Assembly (NCBI GenBank): GCA_046350455.1 | Contig: JAXMAM010000014.1 | Coordinates: 1 to 64,000, forward strand | DNA length: 64,000 nt | Origin: CAZXGD01 sp046350455 | GTDB taxonomy: Bacteria > Planctomycetota > Phycisphaerae > Phycisphaerales > SM1A02 | Direction of reading: 5' to 3' | Made by a program: the position numbers and the translations under genes | Shown: positions 16,979-27,468 of the stretch, one piece after another | Layout of the letters: each line of letters opens with the position of its first letter | How positions within the stretch are numbered: the stretch's first letter is position 1 | The notes under the pieces: generated by a model | The model's input: the letters and a program-made list of their open reading frames with translations, nothing else | Told to the model about the DNA's origin: nothing | Databases searched by the model: none

Positions 16979-19594
16979 ATGTCCGCGTCCCCAGAACAGC
17001 CCGCGCCGGCCGACCGCCTGGTCAACATCGAGATCGAACGGGAGCTGCACGACAGCTACCTGACGTACGCGATGAGCACCATCATGGACCGCGCACTCCC
17101 CGATGTGCGCGACGGCCTGAAGCCCAGCCAGCGCCGCATCCTGGTGGCGATGCACGACCTGAACCTGACGCCCGGCCGCAAGCACATCAAGTGCGCCAAG
17201 ATCTGCGGCGACACCAGCGGCAACTACCACCCGCACGGTGAAAGCGTCATCTACCCCACGCTGGTCAACCTGGGCCAGGCGTGGAAGACCCGCGCCCTGC
17301 TGGTGGACAAGCAGGGCAACTTCGGCAGCATCGAAGGCGACCCCCCCGCCGCCATGCGTTACACCGAAGCGCGCATGACCGCCGCAGCCGTGGCGCTGCT
17401 GGAGGACATTGACAAGGAGACGGTCGACTTCAAACCCAACTACGACGACCGCCTGAAGGAACCGCTGGTCCTGCCAGCGCGCTTCCCCAACCTGCTGGTG
17501 AACGGCAGCAGCGGCATCGCGGTGGGCATGTCCAGCAGCATGCCGCCCCACAACGTGGGCGAAATCTGCGACGCCATCGTGGCGGTCATTGACGATCCCG
17601 CCATCGGCCTGGAAGACCTGATGAAGCGCGTGCCCGGCCCAGACTTCCCAACCGGCGGCAAGATCGTGGGCCGCCGCGGCATCGTGGAGGCCTACGCCAC
17701 CGGCCGCGGCAAGCTGACCATCCGCGGCAAGGTGCATCTGGAGAAGGACGGCGGCCGCGACGCCATCGTCATTGACCAGATCCCCTACCAGGTGGTGCAG
17801 AGCTCGCTCATCGAGAAGATCGTGGACGCCAGCCGCGCGGACCGCATCCCGGACATCGCGGACGTCAAGAACCACTCGGGCCGCGACGCGCAGACGCGCA
17901 TCGTGGTGGTGCTGAAGAAGGGCGCAGACCCGGTGGTAGTGGAGAAGCAGCTCTACGAATTCACGCCGCTGCAGGACACCTTCAGCATCATCAACATCGC
18001 GCTGGTGAACGGCCAGCCGCGCACGCTGCCGCTGCGCAACCTGATTGATCTGTACATCGAGCACCGCAAGGACGTCATCCGCCGGCGCACCTCCTTCCTG
18101 CTCCGCCAGGCCAAGCAGCAGGCGCACAAGCTGGAAGGCCTCATCTACGCGGTCTGCGACATTGACGAGGTGATCCGCATCATCCGCGCCTCGCGCTCGC
18201 GCGAGGAGGCCATCGAGGCCCTGATGGAGCGCGCGTTCCGCATCGCGCGCGACCACAAGCACGCGCCGCTGATCCCAGAGGCGGTCATCCGCCGCACCGA
18301 GCCAGACGGCGCGCGTCTCACGCGCGTGCAGGCCGAAGCCATCGGCGCCATGCGCCTCATCCAGCTGGTGGGCCTGGAGATCGAGAAGCTGGCCTCCGAA
18401 CTGGCCAAGCTGGTGGAGGACATCGAGGGCCTGGAGGCCATCCTGGCCAGCGACCGCCTGGTGCTGGACATCGTCCGCGAGGACACGCTGGAGCTGAAGG
18501 AGAAGTTCGCCGACCCGCGCCGCACCGAGATCGAGGGCGCCGAGGCCGAGGACTTTGAGATGGCCGACCTCATCCCAGAGCATGAGGTGGTGGTCACCGT
18601 GAGCAAGCGCGGCTACGTGAAGCGCCTGCCGGTGGACACCTACCGCGTGCAGGGCCGCGGCGGCAAGGGCATCATCGGTGCGCGCGCGGCCGCCAGCGGC
18701 AGCGACGACGAGACAGACTTCGTGGAGCACGTCTTTGTGAGCAGCAGCCACGACGACCTGATGTGCTTCACCAACACGGGCCGCGTCTTCAAGATCAAGG
18801 CGTGGCAGATCCCAGAGGCAGCTCGCACGGCCAAGGGCCGGGCCATCCAGAATGTGCTGGAACTGCGCCAGAACGAGCGCATCTGCGCCTGGCGCCCGGT
18901 CCCCCGCTTTGAGGAGCGCGAGGACTTCCTGTTCTTCCTCACCGCCAAGGGCCGCGTGAAGCGCACCGCCCTGCAGGAGTACCGCAACGTCAACCGCGGC
19001 GGCATCATCGCGCTGGGGCTGAACGACGGCGACGACCTGGTGGACGTGCTGATCACCGGCGGCACAGACCATGTGCTGCTGGCCACGGCTGGCGGCATGA
19101 GCATCCGCTTTGACGAGAACGACGCCCGCGTGATGGGCCGCAGCGCTGCTGGCGTGAACGGCATTGACCTGGCCGACGGCGACGAAGTGGTGGGCGGCGT
19201 GGTCTGCGACGACGCTGCAGACCTGCTGACCGTCTGCGAAGGCGGCTACGGCAAGCGCACACCCATGCGCGAGTACCTGGTGCAGCAGGAAGACGGCAGC
19301 ACCCGCGCGCAGAGCCGCGGCGGCAAGGGCCGCATTGACATCCGCACCAGCGACCGCAACGGCCGCGTGGTGGGCGTGCGCAGCGTGCGCGAGCAGGACA
19401 CGCTCCTGCTCTCCACCAAGGCGGGCATGATGGTGCGCATCAGCGCAGCGCACATCCGCCAGGTGGGCCGAGCCACGCAAGGCGTGCGCCTGGTGAGCTT
19501 GTCTGGTGGCGACCAGGTGGCCGGCGTGGCCAAGGTGGTGGCTGGTGACGAGCAGTCTGGCGAGGCCGTGGACGCCCCGCCACCCACAGAGTGA
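16979..19594 (+). CDS. gyrA: DNA gyrase subunit A
   Basis: An 871-residue type IIA topoisomerase subunit that breaks and rejoins DNA during supercoiling. The N-terminal NIEIERELHDSYLTYAMSTIMDRALPDVRDGLKPSQRRIL, the catalytic tyrosine in AAMRYTEARM (Tyr128) and the C-terminal beta-pinwheel with GyrA-box-like QGRGGKGIIGA mark it as GyrA rather than ParC. In the quinolone region HPHGESVIYPTLV, the usual Ser is kept (Ser89) while the usual Asp four residues on is Pro93. ATG at 16979 has GGGA upstream; the longer open frame crosses repeat DNA. Its stop directly abuts the convergent STAS gene (19592-19594 versus 19595). Confidence 0.97.
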   Translation: MSASPEQPAPADRLVNIEIERELHDSYLTYAMSTIMDRALPDVRDGLKPSQRRILVAMHDLNLTPGRKHIKCAKICGDTSGNYHPHGESVIYPTLVNLGQAWKTRALLVDKQGNFGSIEGDPPAAMRYTEARMTAAAVALLEDIDKETVDFKPNYDDRLKEPLVLPARFPNLLVNGSSGIAVGMSSSMPPHNVGEICDAIVAVIDDPAIGLEDLMKRVPGPDFPTGGKIVGRRGIVEAYATGRGKLTIRGKVHLEKDGGRDAIVIDQIPYQVVQSSLIEKIVDASRADRIPDIADVKNHSGRDAQTRIVVVLKKGADPVVVEKQLYEFTPLQDTFSIINIALVNGQPRTLPLRNLIDLYIEHRKDVIRRRTSFLLRQAKQQAHKLEGLIYAVCDIDEVIRIIRASRSREEAIEALMERAFRIARDHKHAPLIPEAVIRRTEPDGARLTRVQAEAIGAMRLIQLVGLEIEKLASELAKLVEDIEGLEAILASDRLVLDIVREDTLELKEKFADPRRTEIEGAEAEDFEMADLIPEHEVVVTVSKRGYVKRLPVDTYRVQGRGGKGIIGARAAASGSDDETDFVEHVFVSSSHDDLMCFTNTGRVFKIKAWQIPEAARTAKGRAIQNVLELRQNERICAWRPVPRFEEREDFLFFLTAKGRVKRTALQEYRNVNRGGIIALGLNDGDDLVDVLITGGTDHVLLATAGGMSIRFDENDARVMGRSAAGVNGIDLADGDEVVGGVVCDDAADLLTVCEGGYGKRTPMREYLVQQEDGSTRAQSRGGKGRIDIRTSDRNGRVVGVRSVREQDTLLLSTKAGMMVRISAAHIRQVGRATQGVRLVSLSGGDQVAGVAKVVAGDEQSGEAVDAPPPTE

Positions 19595-19960
19595 TTAGCC
19601 GCCGCGCGCAACCTGCACAGCAGCCAGCGCGGTGGTGACGTCTTCGCTGAAGTCAAAGAGGCGGTCCAGGTCTGTGGCCAGCAGCACGCCCCAGATGCGG
19701 TCGCTCACGCTGCACATGCGCAGCTGGGACCCGCGCTGCAAAGCCGCCTTGCGGAGCCGCAGCAGCTGGGCGATGTTGGACGAGTTCAGGAAGTGCAGCT
19801 GCCGCATGTTGAGCACCACGTCCGGGGCCTTCCCCTCCTTGCGCTCTCCATCCTTGTGCTCAGTCAGGCGGCGCGTCAGCGTGCCCATGTCGTCGCTGAA
19901 GGAGGGGTCGTCCTGCAGTTCTGCAATGAGGATGTGCTCCGACCACTCGTTGACCGACAC
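19595..19960 (-). CDS. STAS-domain anti-sigma factor antagonist
   Basis: A 121-residue STAS protein. DVVLNMRQLHFLNSSNIAQLLRLRKAALQRGSQLRMCSVSDRIWGVLLATDLDRLF fits the family strand-helix pattern, and NSSN replaces the usual DSSG with the phosphorylatable Ser retained. Such proteins bind anti-sigma kinases or phosphatase-controlled partners; a SpoIIE-type phosphatase is encoded at 52973. GTG at 19960 is chosen because AGGAGG ends 5 bases before it; an ATG 30 bases upstream (19990) lacks such a site. Convergent with gyrA with no spacer. Confidence 0.85.
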   Translation of the reverse strand: MSVNEWSEHILIAELQDDPSFSDDMGTLTRRLTEHKDGERKEGKAPDVVLNMRQLHFLNSSNIAQLLRLRKAALQRGSQLRMCSVSDRIWGVLLATDLDRLFDFSEDVTTALAAVQVARGG

Positions 19961-20042
19961 GGGAACCTCCTGGGGCTGGCGGGTTGCCATCCACCAGCGC
20001 GACCGAGCATAGCACGGCTCCGGGTACGCTTGTGCCCTCGCC

Positions 20043-20534
20043 GTGCGACGCCTCCGCCGCAATCCCATGCATCCGCGCATTGAGCTCATCCCGCTCATTG
20101 ACGTGATGACCTTCCTGCTGACGTACTTCATCTACGCCACGGCAACACTGATGCGCGTGGACCTGGTGCCCATGCAGCTGCGCACCTTCAGCAGCGGCGT
20201 GAGCGCCACGCCAGCGCCGGCTGTCACGGTGAGCATGGATCTGGAGGGCCGAACCTTCATTGATCGCGAGCCAGTGGCCATGACTGATCTGGCTGCACGG
20301 GTGAAGGCGAAGGTGGACAAGGACAGGAAGACTGTGGTGTATCTGGCCATTGCCGATGGCCAAGGCAAGGTGGACCGCGCACCCATGCTGCAGGACCTGT
20401 GGGACCGGCTGCGCGGGCTGGGCATTCAAGTCAATCTGGTGGGCCGTCCGGGCGTCACCAAGCCCATCGCGCCCCGCTCCAGTGGCGCTGCCGCCCCCCC
20501 ACCCAACGCTGCGCCACCAGCGCCCGCTCCGTAA
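20043..20534 (+). CDS. ExbD/TolR-family biopolymer transport protein
   Basis: A 163-residue single-pass membrane protein. Basic N-terminus MRRLRRNP, then PRIELIPLIDVMTFLLTYFIY with the proton-channel Asp in PLIDV, and a periplasmic domain of the ExbD type (VTVSMDLEGRTFIDREPV, TVVYLAIADGQGKVD, LWDRLRGLGIQVNLV). It energises TonB-dependent uptake with ExbB. No ExbB gene adjoins it, which is unusual; the next gene is tonB-like. A GTG start at 20043 keeps the basic leader; ATG at 20067 is an alternative. The C-terminus is Ala/Pro-rich. Confidence 0.85.
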   Translation: MRRLRRNPMHPRIELIPLIDVMTFLLTYFIYATATLMRVDLVPMQLRTFSSGVSATPAPAVTVSMDLEGRTFIDREPVAMTDLAARVKAKVDKDRKTVVYLAIADGQGKVDRAPMLQDLWDRLRGLGIQVNLVGRPGVTKPIAPRSSGAAAPPPNAAPPAPAP

Positions 20535-20597
20535 CCAGCGCCAGTTCGGCCACTGGCGCCTGGCAGCTGCAGCGTTCCTTCGCCCTAGAATGAAGGC

Positions 20598-22209
20598 ATG
20601 GCGCCGCGCACCACGCCTGTGGAACGCACTGGCCTGGCTTTGAGCCTGGGGCTGGCGTTCTCGTTGCTGTTCCACGCGGTGCTCTTCAGTCCACAGTGGC
20701 TGGGTTGGCTGGAGCAGTTGCAGAAGAGCGGGGCTGCGATGGATGGCAAGACAGCTGGCAACGCCACAGCGCAGAAGCCACCTGAGCCCACAGCTAAGAA
20801 AGACGCAGAGAAAGACAAGCCCAAGAGCCAGGACAAGGGCAAGGAAAACGCGCAGCCCAAGCAGAACGAGCCGCACGCAGCGGACGCTGCGCCCAAGCCG
20901 CCCGCTCCCAAGCCGCCTGCAGAGAAGGACCAGGCCAAGGAGCAGCCGAAGGATCAGTCCAAGGACCAGCCCAAGCCACCGCAGCAGCCCGCGGCCAAGA
21001 CGTCCCCAGCGCCGCCGCCGCAGCCAGTGCCTGCGTACCCAGAGGAGGAAGAAGTCGCGCTGGGTTCGGACGATGGCGACCCCAACAGCCTGGTGATCAT
21101 CGGGCGTGATGCGTATGAGGAGCACATCGCTCGTTTGGCAGAAGTCGAGCAGGCTGGCTTCAAGATGGGCGACGCTGGCAGCATGGGCACGCCAGGCTTT
21201 GGCCGTGGCGCTGAGGGCCAGGGCGACGGCGGTGGCGGCAGCGCAGCACCCACGGAGCGCTCGGTGGCCGCAGCCAACACAGCCGGTGCGCCCGATGCCA
21301 CGCAGCCATCCACCCAGCCCACGCCACCCACACCGCCTGCAGTCACCACGCCTGCTGCCACACCACCTGCTGCCACCACGCCAGCTGCAACACCAGCAGC
21401 CGCACCAGCCGCCACGCCGCCGGCTGCCACTCCGTCCACCACCCCTGCTGCAGCGCCGCAACCGCTGGAGACGCTGCCAGCGCTGCCGCCGCTGCCGGTC
21501 ACCAGCCAGAACCTGCACAAAAGACCACCCCTGAACCCGGCCCGCCGCCACCGCCCGTGGGACCACCCTCGCCACCAGCAGTCACACCCACTCCACCTGC
21601 TGCCACCCCGCCAGCTTCCACTCCACCCGCTGCCACCACGCCGCCGGCAGCCACCCGCCTGCCACCACACCGCCAGCCACCACCACACCCGCAGCGCAGC
21701 CACCCGCCCAGCCCAGCCAGCCCACCACGCAGCCGCCCGCACAAGGCGGTGGCGTGGCCTCCACGGCCAAGCCAGAGCAGGGAGCGCCCAGCGCAGCACC
21801 TGGCGCGCAGGGCCAGGGTGGCCAGCCCGGCTCAGCGCCAGTGCCAGGCAGCGGCGGCGACGGCGCCCTGAGCGATCTGGAAAGCCCCGCCACCAGCCTC
21901 ATTGACGCACCAGCCCGCGACTGGCGCAACGGCCGACTGATCGCAGGCCGTGGCATCCAGTTGAAGACGCGCAGGCCCGTGTTCACCACGCTGGCGCAGG
22001 TGACCACGCAGCCGCGTTCGCCCGTGGTCACCATCTGGTTCGACAACACCGGCACGGCCACGCGCGCACGCATTGACCTGTCCAGCGGCTACCCCGAGAT
22101 TGACGAGCCCATCCTGGACTCGCTCTACCGCTGGCGCGCCACAGGCAAGCAGATTGACAGCCTGAAGACAGGCGAAACAGTCAAGATCCAGCTGCGCCTG
22201 CTGCTGTAG
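20598..22209 (+). pseudogene. TonB-like energy transducer, interrupted by two frameshifts
   Basis: N-terminal TM (LALSLGLAFSLLFHAVLFSPQWLGW), a long Lys/Glu/Pro then Thr/Pro/Ala periplasmic linker, and a C-terminal TonB-type domain (RPVFTTLAQVTTQPRSPVVTIWFDNTGTATRARIDLSSGYPEIDEPILDSLYRWRATGK) are all present, but in three frames. The first frame runs to about 21515; the PPAATTPPA linker continues in another frame through about 21655; a third frame carries PATTPPATTTPAAQPP to the stop at 22209. Removing one base near the AAAA at 21520 and adjusting one in the C-rich run near 21655 would restore about 535 residues. Decay, error, or slippage in repetitive Pro codons are all possible. Its end overlaps surE by 29 bp. 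Confidence 0.75.
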
Positions 22210-23047
22210 CAGCGCCGCCCGCTGTGCCGCCGCCAGTGCCGCCGCCAGTGCCGCCACCCGCGCTGCCAAGCCGCTCGCGCCACAGCGCCAGCGTGCGGTG
22301 TTCGGTCAAGTCGTAGTAGAGCGGCGTGACGGTCATGCAGCGCTCTGCCAGCGCCTCCACATCGGTGCCTTCTGCTGTGTGGAAGAACTCCATGCCGTTG
22401 CCAGAGGGCCAGTAGTAGACCTGCCCTCCTGGAGCCGTGCGGCGTTCGTAGCCGTCAATGCCCGCTGCCACGTTCATGCTCACCACGCGCATGGGCGGGA
22501 TGGGTGCGTCGGCGCTCTCGGTGCGCGGCACGTTTAGGTTGATCACGCGGTGCGCGTCCAGCGGCCACTTCAGCACGCAATCCAGCCCGTGCCGCGCAAG
22601 CTGTGCAGCACGCTCAAAGTGGGTGGCCCGGCGTGGCCCCAGGTGCAGGCTGACCGCCACCGCAGGAACGCCCAGGAACGCGCTCTCCACCGCGGCACCC
22701 ACAGTGCCTGAGTAGATGATGTTGATGCCCACGTTGGCGCCCGCGTTCATGCCGCTGACCACCAGATCTGGGCGCGAGCCTTCGCCATACCACTCTGGCC
22801 ACAGCGCGCGCAGCGCCAGCTTCACGCAGTCCGCAGGGCGGCCTTCCACCGCCACGCCCTCCATGCGGTCCTTCACGCGCACGGTGCGCGTCATGAGCGG
22901 CCGGTGAAACGTGATGCCGTGACTGGACGCGCTCTGCGTGTCGGCTGGCGCCACCACGCGCACTTCGCCCAGCGTGCGGATGGCGTCGTACAGCGCCAGG
23001 ATGCCAGGGGCCTCGATGCCGTCGTCGTTGGTGAGCAGGATGCGCAT
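22181..23047 (-). CDS. surE: 5'/3'-nucleotidase SurE
   Basis: A 288-residue metal-dependent nucleotidase/polyphosphatase. MRILLTNDDGIEAPGILAL with the metal-binding Asp-Asp pair, SGMNAGANVGINIIYSGTVGAA, VAVSL and LNVPR are family hallmarks. The ATG at 23047 begins exactly at MRILLTNDDG. The C-terminus is an odd tail: (GGGT)3-like Gly/Thr/Ala repeats encoded by GCCGCCAGT-type tandem units, overlapping the convergent tonB-like gene. The neighbour upstream on the same strand is a GT2 glycosyltransferase 47 bp away; co-transcription is likely. Confidence 0.94.
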   Translation of the reverse strand: MRILLTNDDGIEAPGILALYDAIRTLGEVRVVAPADTQSASSHGITFHRPLMTRTVRVKDRMEGVAVEGRPADCVKLALRALWPEWYGEGSRPDLVVSGMNAGANVGINIIYSGTVGAAVESAFLGVPAVAVSLHLGPRRATHFERAAQLARHGLDCVLKWPLDAHRVINLNVPRTESADAPIPPMRVVSMNVAAGIDGYERRTAPGGQVYYWPSGNGMEFFHTAEGTDVEALAERCMTVTPLYYDLTEHRTLALWRERLGSAGGGTGGGTGGGTAGGAATAAGAAGS

Positions 23048-23094
23048 GGTGGTTGAGCGGAGCGTGGAGCGTGACGCGCGGTGGATGAGAACGA

Positions 23095-24318
23095 TCAGTG
23101 GCTTGTGGGCTCCAGCACGTATTGCCGGCCGCCCCAGCGCACTGGCCTGCGGGCGCGGAGATCCAGCCCGCCCTGCACAAAGATCAGCGCCACTGCCGCG
23201 GCAGAGACGGGGTAGAGCAGCACCGCCCAGATGGGGAAGCGGCTGACCGCGTAGATGGACGCCAGCACGGCCATGCGTGTGCCCAGCGCCACAGCGCCGG
23301 CTGTCACCGCAAAGCCGGCCACGACTCCCGCCAGGCCCGGCGCGTGGTCCATGAGCGCCAGCGCACCCAGCACGATGGCTGCGTCGCGCGCCAGCGGCAA
23401 CACCACGCCCACCATGCCCAGCTGCAGCGCCTGGCCAAACATGCGCTGAGGGTTGCGGCGGCAGCTCTCGATGTAGATGCGCCGCCAGCCCTGCTGGAAC
23501 GACTTCCAACTGTCGTACATGCTCACGCCCAGCATGCCGCCAGAGATGGCCACGCCCTGCGGCATGCCGGCACGCTTCATGTTGCGCGCAAAGGCCAGGT
23601 CCTCCAGCAGGTCGTCCTTCACCGAAGCGTGTCCACCCAGCTGCGCATACGCGCTGCGCTCAAAGAGCATGAACTGCCCGTTGGCAAAGGGCCGGCGCTT
23701 GGCACCAGCATTGGCGCGCCTGATGGGAAAGAGCTTGAGCAGCGCAAAGCTGGCCATGGGCTGGACCACGTTCTCAAACCAGCGGTCGTGGCGTGGCGCG
23801 CTCAGCAGGCTGAGCATGCTCAGTGCACGCTGCTGCAGAAGCGCCACGCTGGCGCGCACCAGGTCTGGGTGGAACTGCGTGTCTGCATCGGTGAAGAGGA
23901 GCAGCTGGCCGGTGGCGGCCTCTGCGCCCACGCGCACCGCGTTGCACTTGCCAGCCCAGTCGGGCGGGCAGGACTGATTCTGGATGATGCGCAGCCGCGG
24001 GTCTGCGCTGGCAAGGGGCTGCAGCGCGGCCAGCGTGCCGTCGGTGCAGCGGTCCAGCACAAAGATCACCTCCAGCGCTGGGTACTGGCTGCGCAGGATG
24101 CTCTGCGCGCACGCAGCCACGCCGCGTTCCTCGTTGTGCGCAGGGACCACCACGCTGACCGTGGGCCACGTGGTGGGCTGTGGTCCACGCAGCGCGGCCT
24201 GCAGCCACGGAGCTTCGCGCATCTCGCGCGACGCGCGGAAGGCCACCATGCCCCAGTAGCCCAGTTCCGCGCAGATCAGCGCGGACAGCACCAGCAAGAT
24301 GGCAGTCTGGACGTCCAA
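23095..24318 (-). CDS. Membrane-anchored family 2 glycosyltransferase (HpnB/CrtQ-like)
   Basis: About 407 residues. N-terminal TM, then a GT2 catalytic domain: VSVVVPAHNEERGV, VIFVLDRCTDGT, LLLFTDADTQFHPDLV (DxD), KDDLLEDLAFARNMKRAG (acid base) and QGWRRIYIESCRR (QxxRW-like), followed by three or four C-terminal TM segments. The architecture matches hopene-associated and carotenoid glycosyltransferases, fitting the hpnH gene elsewhere in the window, but the acceptor is unproven. No ATG opens the domain; TTG at 24318 (MDVQTAILLVLSAL) is inferred. Divergent from nnr with 36 bp between. Confidence 0.8.
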   Translation of the reverse strand: MDVQTAILLVLSALICAELGYWGMVAFRASREMREAPWLQAALRGPQPTTWPTVSVVVPAHNEERGVAACAQSILRSQYPALEVIFVLDRCTDGTLAALQPLASADPRLRIIQNQSCPPDWAGKCNAVRVGAEAATGQLLLFTDADTQFHPDLVRASVALLQQRALSMLSLLSAPRHDRWFENVVQPMASFALLKLFPIRRANAGAKRRPFANGQFMLFERSAYAQLGGHASVKDDLLEDLAFARNMKRAGMPQGVAISGGMLGVSMYDSWKSFQQGWRRIYIESCRRNPQRMFGQALQLGMVGVVLPLARDAAIVLGALALMDHAPGLAGVVAGFAVTAGAVALGTRMAVLASIYAVSRFPIWAVLLYPVSAAAVALIFVQGGLDLRARRPVRWGGRQYVLEPTSH

Positions 24319-24354
24319 GACAGCGCAGGCTATCGCAGCCGTAGCATCCGCGGC

Positions 24355-25053
24355 ATGGCACGCGCACGCACTGCTGCGCGCGGCCCTGCAGCACCCCGCG
24401 CTGTGACCGCAGCGCAGGCCCGGCAGCTGGACGCGCGCGCCGCACGGCTCTTCAAGGTCTCCACCCGCCTCCTGATGGAGAACGCTGGTGCGGGGTGCGC
24501 GCGCGTGGCGCTCAGCATGTGGACGCGCGGCTCCGTGCTGGTGTGCTGCGGCCCTGGCGGCAACGGTGGCGACGGCTACGTGATCGCCCGGCATCTGGCG
24601 CTGGCGGGCGTGCCCACCACTGTGATGGCCGTGGGCCTGCCCGGCCCCGGCACCGACGCGGCGAACGCTCGCGCATCCTGGCTGGCGCTCTGCCGCGCTG
24701 GCCTGGTGCCGGACGCCCCGCGCAGCGCAGGCGTTGGCCTGGTGGTGGATGCGCTGCTTGGCACCGGTGTCACCCGCATGGTGGAGGAGCCCATGCGTTC
24801 CGCCATCCAGACCATCAACGCGCTGCGCGACCACAAGGCACGGGTGCTGTCTGTGGACCTGCCCTCCGGCCTGTGCGCCGACACCGGCGCGGCCATGGGC
24901 GCTGCAGTGCGCGCGCACTGCACGGCCACCATCGCAGCACCCAAGGTTGGCCTGGGCGCTGCCAGCGCCAAGCGCTACACCGGCAGCGTGCTGGTGGTGC
25001 CGTTTGGCGCACCAGCGGTTCTGACGCCCGTGCGCGCACGGCGGCGCGGCTAG
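24355..25053 (+). CDS. nnrE: NAD(P)H-hydrate epimerase (YjeF N-terminal domain)
   Basis: A 232-residue stand-alone YjeF_N protein that interconverts R and S hydrates of NAD(P)H so the repair dehydratase can act. AAQARQLDARAARLF, LMENAGAGCARV, CCGPGGNGGDGYVIARHL, VVDALLGTGV and VLSVDLPSGLCADTG are the family's catalytic and nucleotide-binding elements. The dehydratase half found fused in E. coli is missing here. ATG at 24355 gives a short Ala/Arg-rich leader. lolC follows after 13 bp. Confidence 0.9.
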   Translation: MARARTAARGPAAPRAVTAAQARQLDARAARLFKVSTRLLMENAGAGCARVALSMWTRGSVLVCCGPGGNGGDGYVIARHLALAGVPTTVMAVGLPGPGTDAANARASWLALCRAGLVPDAPRSAGVGLVVDALLGTGVTRMVEEPMRSAIQTINALRDHKARVLSVDLPSGLCADTGAAMGAAVRAHCTATIAAPKVGLGAASAKRYTGSVLVVPFGAPAVLTPVRARRRG

Positions 25054-25066
25054 CATTCTGCCCACC

Positions 25067-26718
25067 TTGGGCGTGTACACCCAGCTTCTGGTCCGGCGCT
25101 ACCTCACCACGCGCATCATCCCGCTCATCGCCGTGGGTGCTGTGGCGCTGTGCGTGGCGCTGGTGGTCATCGTGGTCAGCGTGATGACGGGGTTCCTGGA
25201 CACGCTGCGCGCCAGCGGCCGCACGCTGATGGGCGACGTGGTGATCAGCTATCCCATCCAGGGCATTCCAGACTACGAAGCGCTCATCGCCACCCTGAAG
25301 AAGCTGCCGGAAGTAGAGGCTGCATCACCGCTGGTGGACGGCTACGGACTGGTCCGCATGCCCTACCCCGCTGGCCCCAGCAAGCAGGTGGTGACCGCGC
25401 AGGTCTGGGCCATCGAGCCAGAGAGCTTCCAGGCCGTCACTGGGTTCGACCAGTCCGTCTACTGGCGCCCGCCTGCAGACGCAGCCGCACGAGCCGCCAT
25501 GTTGCCAGACGATCCGCGCCTGGCCATGGACGACTCGCTGCACAAGGCCGGCGTGGCCATGCGCACGCCCGACGGAGCCCTGCCCGCCACCGTGCTGGGC
25601 ATCCACCTGAGCGCGGCCAACGTCCGCCAGGGCGATGGCAGCTACCGCCCCAGGTACCCGCAGTGGTTCATGCCCGGGCTGGAAGTCACGCTGTCGCTGG
25701 TGCCCATCAGCGACCGCGGCACGGTGTCGCAGAGCACCAGCCGGGTCTTCAAGATTGTGAACGAAGTGATGAGCGGCGTCTTCCAGGTGGACAAGAACCG
25801 CATCTTCATCCCGCTGAAGGATGGCCAGGAGATGCTGCGCCTGGACGCTGCGCCCATCGTGGACACAACCGAGCCACCGGACGCCAAGGGCAACTACCCC
25901 GTGATTGGAACGTCGCCTGCCAAGGCCACGCAGATCCTCATCCGCGCCAAGCAAGGCGTGACGCCAGACGAGCTGAGCCTGAAGGTGGCGAACGCCTACG
26001 AGCAGTGGTACGCGCTGCGCGCCGCCGACCCCACTGTGAAGGTGCGCCCGCCATCGCCAGACCGGGTGGGCATCGAGACGTGGGAGCAGCGCCTCCATGA
26101 CCTGATCGCGCCAGTGGAGAAGGAGCGCCAGATGATGCGCATCCTCTTCAGCATCACCTACCTGGTGTGCGCTGGCCTCATCCTGGCCATCTTCTGGAGC
26201 ATCGTCAGCGAGAAGACGCGGGACATCGGCATCCTGCGGGCCATCGGCGCCTCGCGCGTGGGGGTGCTGTGGATCTTCCTGCGCTACGGGCTGGTGGTGG
26301 GGATCGCTGGATCCATTGTTGGTCTTGGCCTAGGCTGGCTTGTAGTTCACCGCATCAACGACATTCACGAGGCGCTGGGCCACGACGCCCCCATGTGGAG
26401 CTGGGTGCTGGCTGCCGGGCTGGCGGTTGGGGCGCTGTTCATGGCCATTCGGAGCATGTGGCGGTTCCGCGCCCTGCCCACGCTGCTGTGGACCGTGGCC
26501 ACGCTGGCCATGGCAGGCGTGACCGCTGGGCTCTACCTGCACAAGGGGTTCCTGATGTGGGATCCCGCTGTCTACTACTTCAACCGCATTCCCAGCCAGG
26601 TGGACTGGTGGAGCGCGTTGGGCACCTGCATCGGCGCAGTGGTGTTCAGCGTGCTGGGTGCCGCCGTGCCTGCCGCCCGCGCTGCCGACATTGATCCCAT
26701 TCACGCCCTGCGCTACGA

Positions 26719-26722
<4 letters not shown>
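25067..26722 (+). CDS. LolC/LolE-type ABC permease
   Basis: A 551-residue FtsX-superfamily permease. N-terminal amphipathic arm and TM (LLVRRYLTTRIIPLIAVGAVALCVALVVIVVSVMTGF), a large periplasmic MacB-like domain with an insertion, then three TM segments at about 350-380, 395-430 and 500-545 ending PAARAADIDPIHALRYE, the usual FtsX C-terminus. With the next gene's ATPase it should extract lipoproteins from the inner membrane. TTG at 25067 or GTG at 25073 could start it. The stop overlaps the ATPase gene (GTGA). Confidence 0.88.
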
Positions 26723-27438
<716 letters not shown>

Positions 27439-27468
<30 letters not shown>

